Assembly: GCA_016192705.1 (NCBI GenBank)
Contig: JACPTQ010000008.1
Span: 1 to 32,518 of the forward strand
Direction: 5' to 3'
Length of the DNA stretch: 32,518 nt
From: Deltaproteobacteria bacterium
GTDB lineage: Bacteria > Myxococcota > JACPTQ01
Below the pieces are notes generated by a model. The model worked only from the letters and a program-made list of their open reading frames with translations. It was not told the DNA's origin and did not search any database. How positions within the stretch are numbered: the stretch's first letter is position 1; each line of letters opens with the position of its first letter. Both the position numbers and the translations under genes were made by a program. This document shows, in pieces, positions 22,501 through 29,209 of the stretch.

Positions 22501-23790
22501 GTCTCGGATGCCGGGTGGTTTCGCTGTGGTTCGTACAAATTCTCGGACGAGGTGTGGGCCCGCGCACTTCCGGCCGACATCAAGCCCCCCGAACAGTTCG
22601 TCGCGCCAGCGGGCGACGCTTACAAAGAGGTGAGCGGATTTATCGGCGACTTGATGCAGTGGATTTTTAGTCGATTGGCCGACATCGACGGCGCCATCAA
22701 AGGCATTGTGAACGTGGACATTCCCTTCGTGAGCGATTACGCAAAGAACGCCTCGTCATCGATGCAGAAACGTTGGGCCGACGCATCGGCTGAGCTGCGC
22801 GCGATCCAAACCTCTGTAGACAGGGCGGAATCGGACCGCGTCATCAAGTTGGTGGCCTGGGAAAAATCCAAAGCGCAACGGGATCCGCAGTCGACCCAAG
22901 ACGCGAAACGCGCGGAGTACGACAAAGTCGTTGGCGACAAGGCGGCTGCGCAGACGGCGCTACAAAACGGGCTGAAGACAAAGCGCGAGGAGCTGGGAAA
23001 GGTTCCCGTCGACGTCGTCACTCAACTTGAAGATCTTGTTGTGTCAAAGATCAATGAGAAGGTCGGGGAGCTGCTTTATCCACTCGTCAAGGAGGTCGTC
23101 GAACCGCCACTCGTGTGGTTCGGAAACACGATCATATTTCCGATCGAAAATGCCGTTGCGGCCGTCGTGGCCGCTGTCCCGTTTGGCGGCGGCGCGCTTG
23201 TGATGGGCGTGCACGGCGTCTTTTTTGCGCTGCGGGTTGTTATTGTCGAGGCCGTGGTGACCGCGATCATTATGGTTGTTCAGAAGTTTGTCGGGATGGG
23301 CGTTCGCGCGCTTTTGGGCGTTGTGCTCAAGGGCGTGCGCGACAATCTCCAAGCGCAAATCGCCGACGCTTGCCGGAAAACGCCCGATGTTTGGTCGGAC
23401 ATTTGTCCGAAAAAGGTGGCCGACCGCGCGCCACAAGACCGATGGCTGGACAAGGCTTACGCGTGCGGGGCCAAGCCGTTCATTGGTCCCAAGACCATCG
23501 AGCAGGCGGCGCTCGCCAAGGCCCGCCTCGAACAGCGTGCGGCCAACCTCACCGCCAAAGCGCCCGTATTGGCGCGGCGGTTCGCGGACCATTTCTTGGC
23601 GCGGTACGGGCATTCGTACGACTCGTGGATGGCCGCGAACGCATCACCGCGCCGCATGGGAACGATTCCGCAGAGCACCATTGCTGAATCGATCGCGCGG
23701 GATGTCCAAAAGCACGTGGCGTCGATCGAAGAGAACGTTCGTGCGTCTGCGGTCAGTTTTTTGAGCCCGTCGGTGTACGGACGCCGATAG
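19549..23790 (+). CDS. Large exported protein of unknown function with a C-terminal membrane-like segment
   Basis: A 1413-residue protein; I do not recognise a family. The GTG start has AAGGAGG 6 nt upstream. A basic start and hydrophobic run ending near VEGA form a signal peptide. Residues about 100-620 and again about 880-1010 carry recurring Cys motifs of the form FC...CG (FCRIQPGASEEIVCGYSRET is one), likely disulphide-bonded outside the cytoplasm. Residues about 620-860 are helical. A coiled-coil-like segment (about 1065-1150) precedes a long hydrophobic stretch at about 1185-1263 containing FPIENAVAAVVAAVPFGGGA and VVIVEAVVTAIIMVVQKFVG. That stretch is broken by Gly, as in a hairpin or pore-forming segment, and a Cys-bearing soluble tail follows. 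A secreted pore-former or surface machine component is possible but unproven. Confidence 0.8.
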   Translation: MNRSVRRNAFRLWTLSAFGAVCFFSFPDGVEGAAERDARRNAPIPRAAPRQADRSIPTDPPRGPEPIRSSSGLRLVREISAAPQASSADAPPRKSAQLGWARASWINDSNYSQLLSEVLQNPPTTFCAESERGRLPACYPSYRELVAEVFAVPRAQSANSRGGNPVVFCVPKAGTPAPGTSKPTWPAGGGAVTCYSNWQKAVGPTDETTAPWACVGGLRGFRLPPSGYAGTDRGFQCRKRVFRVVKPAPKASAGPDTRLDQLACEVQRNQVWPSLFPAAAVARSGGSGFSSLPTWPLTREELLYFFGDRATFCRPAQPPIHSSQNNSFSGKDFICGISRGNIENGPVEEGVQVCAIVPIWPRTTKWKDGSSSVTVREGGDIPQALPVPTQGALNCWRKNRPSCAELARQFQNEDLWKNPIFDEFDMVGHLRRTRDPAIISWMDQKRLNELPNVDQSFVFDDSEGRDDDLGLREFCRIQPGASEEIVCGYSRETMEQWFAAREFEPADDFWCQNGVCVRGAFKRGYFCAVHQQSVANKVQQFWLCGFDRASDAGRKRVNATSICEGGEFLRKYHGPGGERSTLRCGQRRFRWAESANSARVLADFSARAEVDAWIRVRRDSIRRNNDYGLGRLEGTFWKFMRGAIHRSADLPSAVRLATGAPRIAERKKAVEEKMGLVLSTFANAAKEKSAFLGHRTSMRRFLLGLGLGAETGGPVLKKFLQGIGVAFDLLSRLTLRAYLSGIVGGTIVPEDLRTRLDALHRAGLKSKLDPVIAVVKELLAEEHPADEAWFQEFLVAVNEARDNDGNILTPPEVIIEAFGAFAHVRALDFLRHRALQASKNYVNALIRQGPPAVLSRYEVLDLAAGNPLFCSTDPLQPTQNRFACGKSPLVMPGFLERAADAEGIAAVDLESYRHMAPAAAYNFREQRRAQAKSRYAPKWCYGAGPGKTDDTQKASVSLRPRTGGALALESPWSVTIPPLDPHAIVSDAGWFRCGSYKFSDEVWARALPADIKPPEQFVAPAGDAYKEVSGFIGDLMQWIFSRLADIDGAIKGIVNVDIPFVSDYAKNASSSMQKRWADASAELRAIQTSVDRAESDRVIKLVAWEKSKAQRDPQSTQDAKRAEYDKVVGDKAAAQTALQNGLKTKREELGKVPVDVVTQLEDLVVSKINEKVGELLYPLVKEVVEPPLVWFGNTIIFPIENAVAAVVAAVPFGGGALVMGVHGVFFALRVVIVEAVVTAIIMVVQKFVGMGVRALLGVVLKGVRDNLQAQIADACRKTPDVWSDICPKKVADRAPQDRWLDKAYACGAKPFIGPKTIEQAALAKARLEQRAANLTAKAPVLARRFADHFLARYGHSYDSWMAANASPRRMGTIPQSTIAESIARDVQKHVASIEENVRASAVSFLSPSVYGRR

Positions 23791-23824
23791 GTTGCGCCAT
23801 CGATTGTCGAGCAGGGTGCGTTCG

Positions 23825-23853
23825 TTGACCAAGGCGAGGCTCGGCCCTAAACT
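23825..23853 (+). promoter_or_regulatory. Candidate promoter of the aminotransferase-reductase operon
   Basis: TTGACC (23825-23830) and TAAACT (23848-23853) are 17 nt apart, five and four matches to consensus. The predicted start near 23860 would give a short leader to the GTG at 23893. A TCGATCGATCGA palindrome lies just downstream (about 23872-23883). Confidence 0.5.
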
Positions 23854-23892
23854 GACGATTGTGTTGGCGTTTCGATCGATCGAGATGATGCG

Positions 23893-26874
23893 GTGAAGCG
23901 GCGCGCGGTTGAAGACGCAGATTCCCGCGTGCGGGTGGGCCGGGGTGGCTTCCAAGGCGAGGAGGCGGTGCCGCAGGCTGAGCTCGCGCGGATTTACCAG
24001 GAGTATGCGCGCCCGGACCTCGTGAAGCTGCTCGCGGCGCTCAAGCTCGATAAGACGTTCGAACGTGGCCAAGGCGATTGCCTTTATTACCGCGACGACA
24101 CAGGCGTTGAACACGAGGTGCTCGATTTCGTGGGTGGCTTTGGAACGACGTTTTTTGGGCACAATCACCCCGCGTTGGTTGCGCAGCTGCGCGAAACGAT
24201 CGACGCGGGCCGTCCACAAAACGCGCAGGGAAGCATTCGGTCGGCGGCGGCGCGGCTCGCGCGGCGGTTGTCGGAAGTTGCCGAGCGTGAGACGGGGCGC
24301 GCGTTCGTCGTAAGTTTCGCGAATTCGGGGACCGAGGCGAACGAGATTGCGATTAAGCACGCGGCGCTTGAGCTTGCGGAGCGACTCGACGAGGTTCTCG
24401 AAGACGCGCACCGCGAGCACGTCCTTCTCGCGCGTCGGATTGCCGCACACCCGCGCGATCTCAAAGCGGACGCGGTCGAGCGCGTTGCGGGCGAGCTTGC
24501 GCAACCGCAGATTGAGCGGCTTGGCGACCTCATCGATTGGATCGACGCAGCGAATCGCGAGGCGGCGCGAACGGCGCCGGTCTTTGTGTGTGTCGAAGGC
24601 GCGTTTCACGGCAAGACGACGGGGGCGCTGAAGCTTACGTACAACAAAGAGTATCGAATGCCGAACGCGAACCTCGGGATTCGCTCGGTGTTCATCGATC
24701 CGCAGGATGCGTCGCAGGTCGACCGTGAGATCGGGCGCAACCGTCGAACGTTTCGCAAGGTTTCGCTCGGCGAGACGGGCCACTTGCGAATCGTTGAGCG
24801 CGACGTCTCGCTGGTCGCGGGTTTTTTCGTCGAGGCGATTCAGGGCGAGGGCGGTGTCGTCGTGTTGCCGACCGCCTTCCTCGAGGTCTTGCGGCGGCGC
24901 GCGACGGAGCTCGGGATTCCAGTCGTCGTGGACGAAGTCCAGTCCGGGATGGGGCGCACGGGGACGTTTTTCGCCGCGACAGGGTCGAATTTCGTGGGCG
25001 ATTACTACACGATGTCGAAGGCGCTTGGCGGTGGACTTGGCAAAGTTGCGGCTTGCCTCATCGATCGCACGCGCTTTCGCGGGGCGTTCAGCCTCATGCA
25101 CACATCGACGTTTGCCGAGGACGATTGGTCGTGCGAGGTGGCGCTCGCGGCCGTCGAGATGATCACCGCCGATGGCGGGCGGCTCATGCGCGTTGCGGCG
25201 GAAAAGGGCGCGGCGTTCAGGGCGAAACTTGAGGCGCTCGCAGCGCGGTTTCCGGATGTCGTGCGGGAAGTGCGTGGGCGCGGTTTGATGCTGGGACTCG
25301 AACTCCGAGAGATTCGGGCGGACCAGGGCGGGCTCATGTGGCACGCCGATCTCACGGGCAATTTCGGATACGCGGTGTGCGCCTACCTTTTGAACGCCGA
25401 GGGAATTCGCGTGCTGCCGACGCTGTCGGAGCCGCGGACGCTGCGCTTTGAGCCGTCGGTTTTCGTCGAGGAGCGTGACGTCGACCGCGTGATCGGCGCG
25501 CTGGAGCGCGTTTGCAAGATGATTCGCGCGGGGCACTCGGTCGGGCTCATCGCGTTTCAGGTTGGCCGCAACGAGTCAAGGAGCGAGTTCCCGAGCGTCG
25601 TCGAGTCGATGCGCGATCGGCTCGTCGAGGCGCCGCATCCGCGCGCGATGCGGGTTGGGTTTCTCGGGCACTTTGTTGATTCGGAGCATTTGTCGTGGTG
25701 GGACCCGGCGCTCGCTGAGCTGAACACGGCCGAACGCGCGGAACTTCTCGACAGGATCGAGCCGATCGCGGAGCCGGCGGTGCTTGAGCAGATCAACGTC
25801 ACGTCGGACACGGGCGATATCGTCCACTTCAATTTTATCGGACTCCCCATTGGGCCGATGCAGATTGGGCGCGACATGATGGAGTCACAGGGGCGGCGAT
25901 TTCGCGAGCTGATCGCGCAAGGGATTGAAGTCGCGAAGCTGGCTGGGTGTCGCGTGCTTGGGTTTGGTGGGTACACCTCGATCGCGACGCGGAACTGCAC
26001 CGACATCGTTGACGACGCGATCGCCGTGACGACGGGGAATTCGCTGACGGTGGCGATGGGGCTCCAGGCGATGCGCGAGACGGCGGCGGAAACGGGCGTT
26101 GCGCTTCACACGGCGAATTTCGCGGCGGTGGGTGCGACGGGAAACATTTGCAGCACGTACGCGGTGATGCTCGCGCCGCAGCTCGCGTCGGTGACGCTCA
26201 TCGGGCGCAACGTCGACGATCCGCGGCTTCTGCGCGTCGCGGCGCAGGTGACGGGCGCGGCGTACGAAGACCTCGTGCGGCCGCAGCGGCGAAAGCGCGA
26301 GCGCGGAGGGACGGGGCAGCGGAAGCGTGGGGGGCTCGTCGAGGCGATCGCGGCGAGTCGCGCGTTTAAGGCGATGGCGGGGCGGCCGCCGGGCGCGGAA
26401 ACGGGGACGGCGCTGTTTGAAGCGCTCTGCGCGGAGATGGGGGATGCGTGTCCGGTGCGGATTGCGGGGCGAATCGACGCGCTGCGTGACGCGAACCTGA
26501 TCGTTTGCGCGTCGAACAGTCTGACGACGCTGGTTGGGCCGGAGCACTTGGCGCGCGACCGCGCGGTTGTGGTGTGCGACATTTCGACGCCGGCCGATGT
26601 GTCGTCGGAAGCGGCGCGACTCGACAACGTGACGGTGATGCTGGGCGGCATCGTGAAAGTGCCGGGGCGCGCCGATTTTCATGTGCGCGGATTGCCGCTT
26701 CAGCACGGCGAAGCGTACGCGTGTATGTCGGAGACGATGCTCATTGGGCTTACGGGCATCACCGAGAATTTTTCGGTCGGGCATATTTCGCCGCATCAGG
26801 TTCGGAAAATCGCGCAGCTCGCGAACCTGCACGGGTTTGCGCTCAGTCAGGCGAAGTGGGATCGATCGTTTTGA
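23893..26874 (+). CDS. Fusion of class III aminotransferase and AAR-like acyl reductase
   Basis: A 993-residue two-domain enzyme. Residues about 30-560 are a class III PLP aminotransferase: DFVGGFGTTFFGHNHPALV, FANSGTEANEIAIKHAALEL, VEGAFHGKTTGALKLTYN, VVDEVQSGMGRTGTFF and SKALGGGLG with Schiff-base Lys376. An extra helical stretch of about 75 residues lies between the GTEANE and FHGKT motifs. From residue 586 (MRVGFLGHFVD) the sequence resembles cyanobacterial long-chain acyl-ACP reductase: INVTSDTGDIVHFNFI, FGGYTSIA, VTTGNSLTVAMG, the NADPH loop AAVGATGNI at 744-752, and ACMSETML, where Cys944 aligns with the acylated Cys of AAR. Together they could reduce an acyl thioester to an aldehyde and transaminate it to an amine. 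The start is uncertain, because conserved sequence begins near residue 27. Confidence 0.85.
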   Translation: MKRRAVEDADSRVRVGRGGFQGEEAVPQAELARIYQEYARPDLVKLLAALKLDKTFERGQGDCLYYRDDTGVEHEVLDFVGGFGTTFFGHNHPALVAQLRETIDAGRPQNAQGSIRSAAARLARRLSEVAERETGRAFVVSFANSGTEANEIAIKHAALELAERLDEVLEDAHREHVLLARRIAAHPRDLKADAVERVAGELAQPQIERLGDLIDWIDAANREAARTAPVFVCVEGAFHGKTTGALKLTYNKEYRMPNANLGIRSVFIDPQDASQVDREIGRNRRTFRKVSLGETGHLRIVERDVSLVAGFFVEAIQGEGGVVVLPTAFLEVLRRRATELGIPVVVDEVQSGMGRTGTFFAATGSNFVGDYYTMSKALGGGLGKVAACLIDRTRFRGAFSLMHTSTFAEDDWSCEVALAAVEMITADGGRLMRVAAEKGAAFRAKLEALAARFPDVVREVRGRGLMLGLELREIRADQGGLMWHADLTGNFGYAVCAYLLNAEGIRVLPTLSEPRTLRFEPSVFVEERDVDRVIGALERVCKMIRAGHSVGLIAFQVGRNESRSEFPSVVESMRDRLVEAPHPRAMRVGFLGHFVDSEHLSWWDPALAELNTAERAELLDRIEPIAEPAVLEQINVTSDTGDIVHFNFIGLPIGPMQIGRDMMESQGRRFRELIAQGIEVAKLAGCRVLGFGGYTSIATRNCTDIVDDAIAVTTGNSLTVAMGLQAMRETAAETGVALHTANFAAVGATGNICSTYAVMLAPQLASVTLIGRNVDDPRLLRVAAQVTGAAYEDLVRPQRRKRERGGTGQRKRGGLVEAIAASRAFKAMAGRPPGAETGTALFEALCAEMGDACPVRIAGRIDALRDANLIVCASNSLTTLVGPEHLARDRAVVVCDISTPADVSSEAARLDNVTVMLGGIVKVPGRADFHVRGLPLQHGEAYACMSETMLIGLTGITENFSVGHISPHQVRKIAQLANLHGFALSQAKWDRSF

Positions 26875-26893
26875 CGTGTGATTTTCTTCATTC

Positions 26894-27877
26894 ATGAAAG
26901 TCCACCACATCAACTGCGCGACGCTCTGCCCGCGTGGCGGGCGATTTCTGTTCGACAACCTTGCGCCATCGGGGAGTTTTGTTAGCGACCTGCTGACGCC
27001 GACGCGGATGGTGTGCCACTGCTTGGTGGTCGAAACGAACGATGGGCTCGTGCTTGTCGATACGGGGTTTGGACTTCGCGACGTGCAGAATCCGTGGTGG
27101 CGCTTGGGGCCGGCCGTTGTCGCGCTTTTGAATCCGCGCTTCGACGAAGCGGAGACAGCGGTGCGTCAGGTCGAGCGGCTCGGGTTTTCGGCGCGTGATG
27201 TGAGGCACATCGTTCCGACGCACTTGGATCTCGATCACGCGGGCGGGCTTCCCGATTTCCCGTGGGCGACGGTGCACGTGTTCGAACCGGAGTACGAGGC
27301 GGCGATGCGGCCGTCGACGCTCAAGGAGCGCGGGCGGTATCGCTCGAATCAGTTCGCGCATCGGCCGCGTTGGAAGCGGTACGAGATGGCGGCGGGCGAG
27401 CGGTGGTTTGGATTCGAGTGCGTGCGTGGGCTGGATGGATTGAGTGGCGCCGATGGCGACGAACTGCTGTTGGTGCCGACGGTCGGGCATACGCGCGGGC
27501 ATGTGGCGGTGGCGGTGCGGGGAAGAGAAGAAAATGCAACCACAGAGACACAGAGGAATGGAGATCTGAGGGAGAAGAAAAAAGGGGGTAAGAAAGAAGA
27601 AGCGGGAGCGGGTGCGGGGGCGGGGGCGGGGGCGGGAGCGGAACCCGAGTGGCTCCTCCATTGCGGCGATGCGTACTTCGCGCAAAGCGAGCTCGATCCG
27701 GCCGGGCGGCGATGCCCACCGCTTCTCGAAGTTTTTCAGCGCGTCGATCACCACGACGGACGTGCGTGGCGCGACAACCAAGAGCGGCTTCGCGCCCTCG
27801 CGCGCGAGCACGCGAGCGATGTCCGCCTTTTTTCGGCGCACGATGCAGCGGTGTTTGAGGGGATGCGCGGCGGATAG
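26894..27877 (+). CDS. Metallo-beta-lactamase-fold hydrolase with repeat insert
   Basis: A 327-residue MBL-fold protein. Metal-binding motifs: THLDLDHAGG (His110, Asp112, Asp114, His115; an HxDxDH variant of HxHxDH), GHTRGH (His199), LLHCGDAYF and a final SAHD. The layout, with the second motif followed by two strands and CGDAYF, is like AHL-lactonase-type enzymes, so it may open lactones or hydrolyse thioesters; the substrate is unknown. It starts 19 bp after the fusion gene with no evident Shine-Dalgarno, so it is likely translated from the same mRNA. Residues about 209-251, between the HVAVAV strand and LLHCGD, are a Glu/Lys-rich then Ala-Gly insert derived from a repeat element and not expected in the fold. 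Confidence 0.88.
   Translation: MKVHHINCATLCPRGGRFLFDNLAPSGSFVSDLLTPTRMVCHCLVVETNDGLVLVDTGFGLRDVQNPWWRLGPAVVALLNPRFDEAETAVRQVERLGFSARDVRHIVPTHLDLDHAGGLPDFPWATVHVFEPEYEAAMRPSTLKERGRYRSNQFAHRPRWKRYEMAAGERWFGFECVRGLDGLSGADGDELLLVPTVGHTRGHVAVAVRGREENATTETQRNGDLREKKKGGKKEEAGAGAGAGAGAGAEPEWLLHCGDAYFAQSELDPAGRRCPPLLEVFQRVDHHDGRAWRDNQERLRALAREHASDVRLFSAHDAAVFEGMRGG
27519..27643 (+). repeat. In-frame repeat element, copy 2 (inside the MBL gene)
   Basis: Order as in copy 1: GA-rich lead, AACCACAGA (27538-27546) continuing as GACACAGAGG, the 32-bp purine core (27571-27602), then a GCGGGN hexamer tail to about 27643. The phase relative to the reading frame is the same as in copy 1. The ACCACAGAGACACAGAGG string is of a type I recognise as a dispersed repeat in several bacterial phyla. 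Confidence 0.85.
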
Positions 27878-27892
27878 ATCGCCCGACGATCT
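27876..27892. terminator. Small hairpin at the MBL stop codon
   Basis: AGATCG and CGATCT form perfect 6-bp arms around CCCGA and overlap the TAG stop. No T-run follows, so intrinsic termination is doubtful; it may only be an mRNA 3' structure. Confidence 0.25.
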
Positions 27893-27943
27893 CCCGGGAA
27901 CTCCCCATGATTTACTTATGGAATTCGTCTTCATGACGTAAAG

Positions 27944-28027
27944 AAGAGGTCCAAACACGTCATGAAGAGGTCTACGCAGGTTGTGAAAAGGTCAACTCGC
28001 GTTGTGGACGGCAGGGCGCGCGTTATG
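27944..28027. repeat. Four 21-bp tandem units
   Basis: Units begin at 27944, 27965, 27986 and 28007. The plus-strand reading is KRSKHVM, KRSTQVV, KRSTRVV, DGRARVM. The last unit has decayed. The unit is a multiple of three, so a frame stays open through the array. Confidence 0.7.
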
Positions 28028-28096
28028 AACGCGTCTGCGGAAAAAACGAAGTACAACCCCCTGGAAGTACGTGACCACCAACGTGTCGAGAGACCC

Positions 28097-28200
28097 AGAC
28101 CGGAAGGATCGCGCAAAGGCGCCAAGATCGCCAAGAAGATCGGGATCTTCCCTTTGCGCGCTTTGCGTCTTTGCGCGAGATTCTGATCTGCTTCCGGTCT
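28097..28200. repeat. 104-bp imperfect palindrome of the GCAAAGNCGCNAAG type
   Basis: The ends AGACCGGAAG and CTTCCGGTCT are perfect 10-bp inverted repeats. Inside, the left arm GCGCAAAGGCGCCAAG pairs imperfectly with the right arm CTTTGCGTCTTTGCGCGA, and GATCTTC pairs near the centre. The whole could fold into one long stem. Strings like GCAAAGACGCAAAG are a dispersed repeat I recognise from several bacterial genomes; a REP/MITE-like element is the best reading. Confidence 0.75.
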
Positions 28201-28228
28201 TGCGAGGCGTTGAACTTACGAGGTTGTA

Positions 28229-28251
28229 GGTGGTTACTTAGGTGGTTACTT
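28229..28251. repeat. 12-bp tandem duplication over a stop codon
   Basis: GGTGGTTACTT occurs twice with one base between. The second copy contains the TAA stop of the minus-strand gene ending at 28246. Confidence 0.6.
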
Positions 28252-29067
28252 CTGGTCCGCTGGGGCGGCCGGAGCCGTCGGCGTTGGACCAGATGACGAA
28301 GGGCGCGAGGCGGTCGTCGTTGTCGTCGTCGTCGCCGCCTTCGTTGCTTTCGCGCGAGTACGGCGCGCCGCGTTCGCCGAGTAGTTGTCGACATACGGCG
28401 CGATCCTCGCGTCGTCGCGGTCGTTTCGGAACGCGTACCGCGCCGCCGCCCGGATTTCGCCTATCGCCCGGTCGGCGTACGTAAACGCCCGGTCGCGCCG
28501 CTCCTTCAGCGTCTCGCTCGACTCCTCGACTCTCCAAGCCGCGCTCCCCTCGCGAATCGCCCGAGCCTCGCTCTCGAGCCTATCGGCTTCCTTCCGCGCA
28601 TCGAAGTTCGGAATCGCAATACGCGCCCCCTTCTCGCGATAAAGAACCGCGAGTTTCTCCATGTCGTCCAGCATGTCAACGACGCCGTCGCCCTTTTGAA
28701 TGTCGTCCAACACCACCTGCACGTCGGGGTCGTTCCGGAAGCCGAACCTCGCCGTCGCAAAGCTCTCGTTTCGAGATCGAAAACCCGCCGCCTCTCGCTC
28801 GACCTGCTCTGGCGGCCGTCCGCGCGTGCGCCGCACCAGCCATTCGGCGTCGGTCGTTCGGAGCGCCCCGAGCCTCACGGGAAGCGTATCGACCGTCTCG
28901 GCCGCGATCCCCGTCGCCGTGAGCGCCTCGCGATCCCTTTTCGTCGCCTCGACGATCCGCTCGCCCTGATGGCAGTAAGCCTCGACGGGAATCGACGGCT
29001 TTCGCACCTCGTCCGCGGGAATCGCCATCATCGCCGACTCGACCGCCCTGACATCTTGCACACTCAT
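28246..29067 (-). CDS. Hypothetical protein with Thr-rich tail
   Basis: A 273-residue protein that I cannot assign. The ATG at 29067 has AAAGGA about 11 nt upstream. It has no signal peptide and should be cytoplasmic. It is rich in charged residues and helical; a segment around 115-150 (RNDPDVQVVLDDIQKGDG) and a second one around 208-230 (YAFRNDRDDARI) share an FRND core, hinting at an internal duplication. The tail (about 240-273) is a run of seven Thr then Ser, Pro and Ala, encoded by a GTC/GTT trinucleotide run on the plus strand, and is surely disordered. It is composed like a real gene, with the reverse-strand frame showing the normal GC-rich third positions. Confidence 0.7.
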   Translation of the reverse strand: MSVQDVRAVESAMMAIPADEVRKPSIPVEAYCHQGERIVEATKRDREALTATGIAAETVDTLPVRLGALRTTDAEWLVRRTRGRPPEQVEREAAGFRSRNESFATARFGFRNDPDVQVVLDDIQKGDGVVDMLDDMEKLAVLYREKGARIAIPNFDARKEADRLESEARAIREGSAAWRVEESSETLKERRDRAFTYADRAIGEIRAAARYAFRNDRDDARIAPYVDNYSANAARRTRAKATKAATTTTTTTASRPSSSGPTPTAPAAPADQK

Positions 29068-29209
29068 TTTGTCACCGATCCTTTCGTCACAAGTGAAGCC
29101 CCCGCACTCGTCCCAACGATCGAGCGTCGATGGCAGCGCCTTTCGTACCCGTGGACGGTGCAGCGGTCAAGGCGGTGTGCGTCGCCCCATGGACCGCGGC
29201 GAGCTGCCG

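Larger units (their letters stand above)
27893..28245. other. Repeat-rich intergenic region
   Basis: The stretch holds a 21-bp tandem array, a 104-bp imperfect palindrome and a 12-bp tandem duplication reaching the stop of the next gene. Frames on both strands are open through parts of it (for example 27962-28186 on plus), but they follow the repeats and show no independent sign of coding. Confidence 0.6.

Noticed and set aside
23644-26958. Minus-strand frames of 630 and 357 codons
   Set aside because: Antisense of the aminotransferase-reductase fusion, very Arg-rich; the plus strand has complete enzyme motifs.
26888-27958. 356-codon minus-strand frame
   Set aside because: Antisense of the MBL hydrolase and its repeat insert.
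27944-28027. CRISPR array
   Set aside because: Units are contiguous 21-bp tandem repeats with no spacers and no cas genes nearby.
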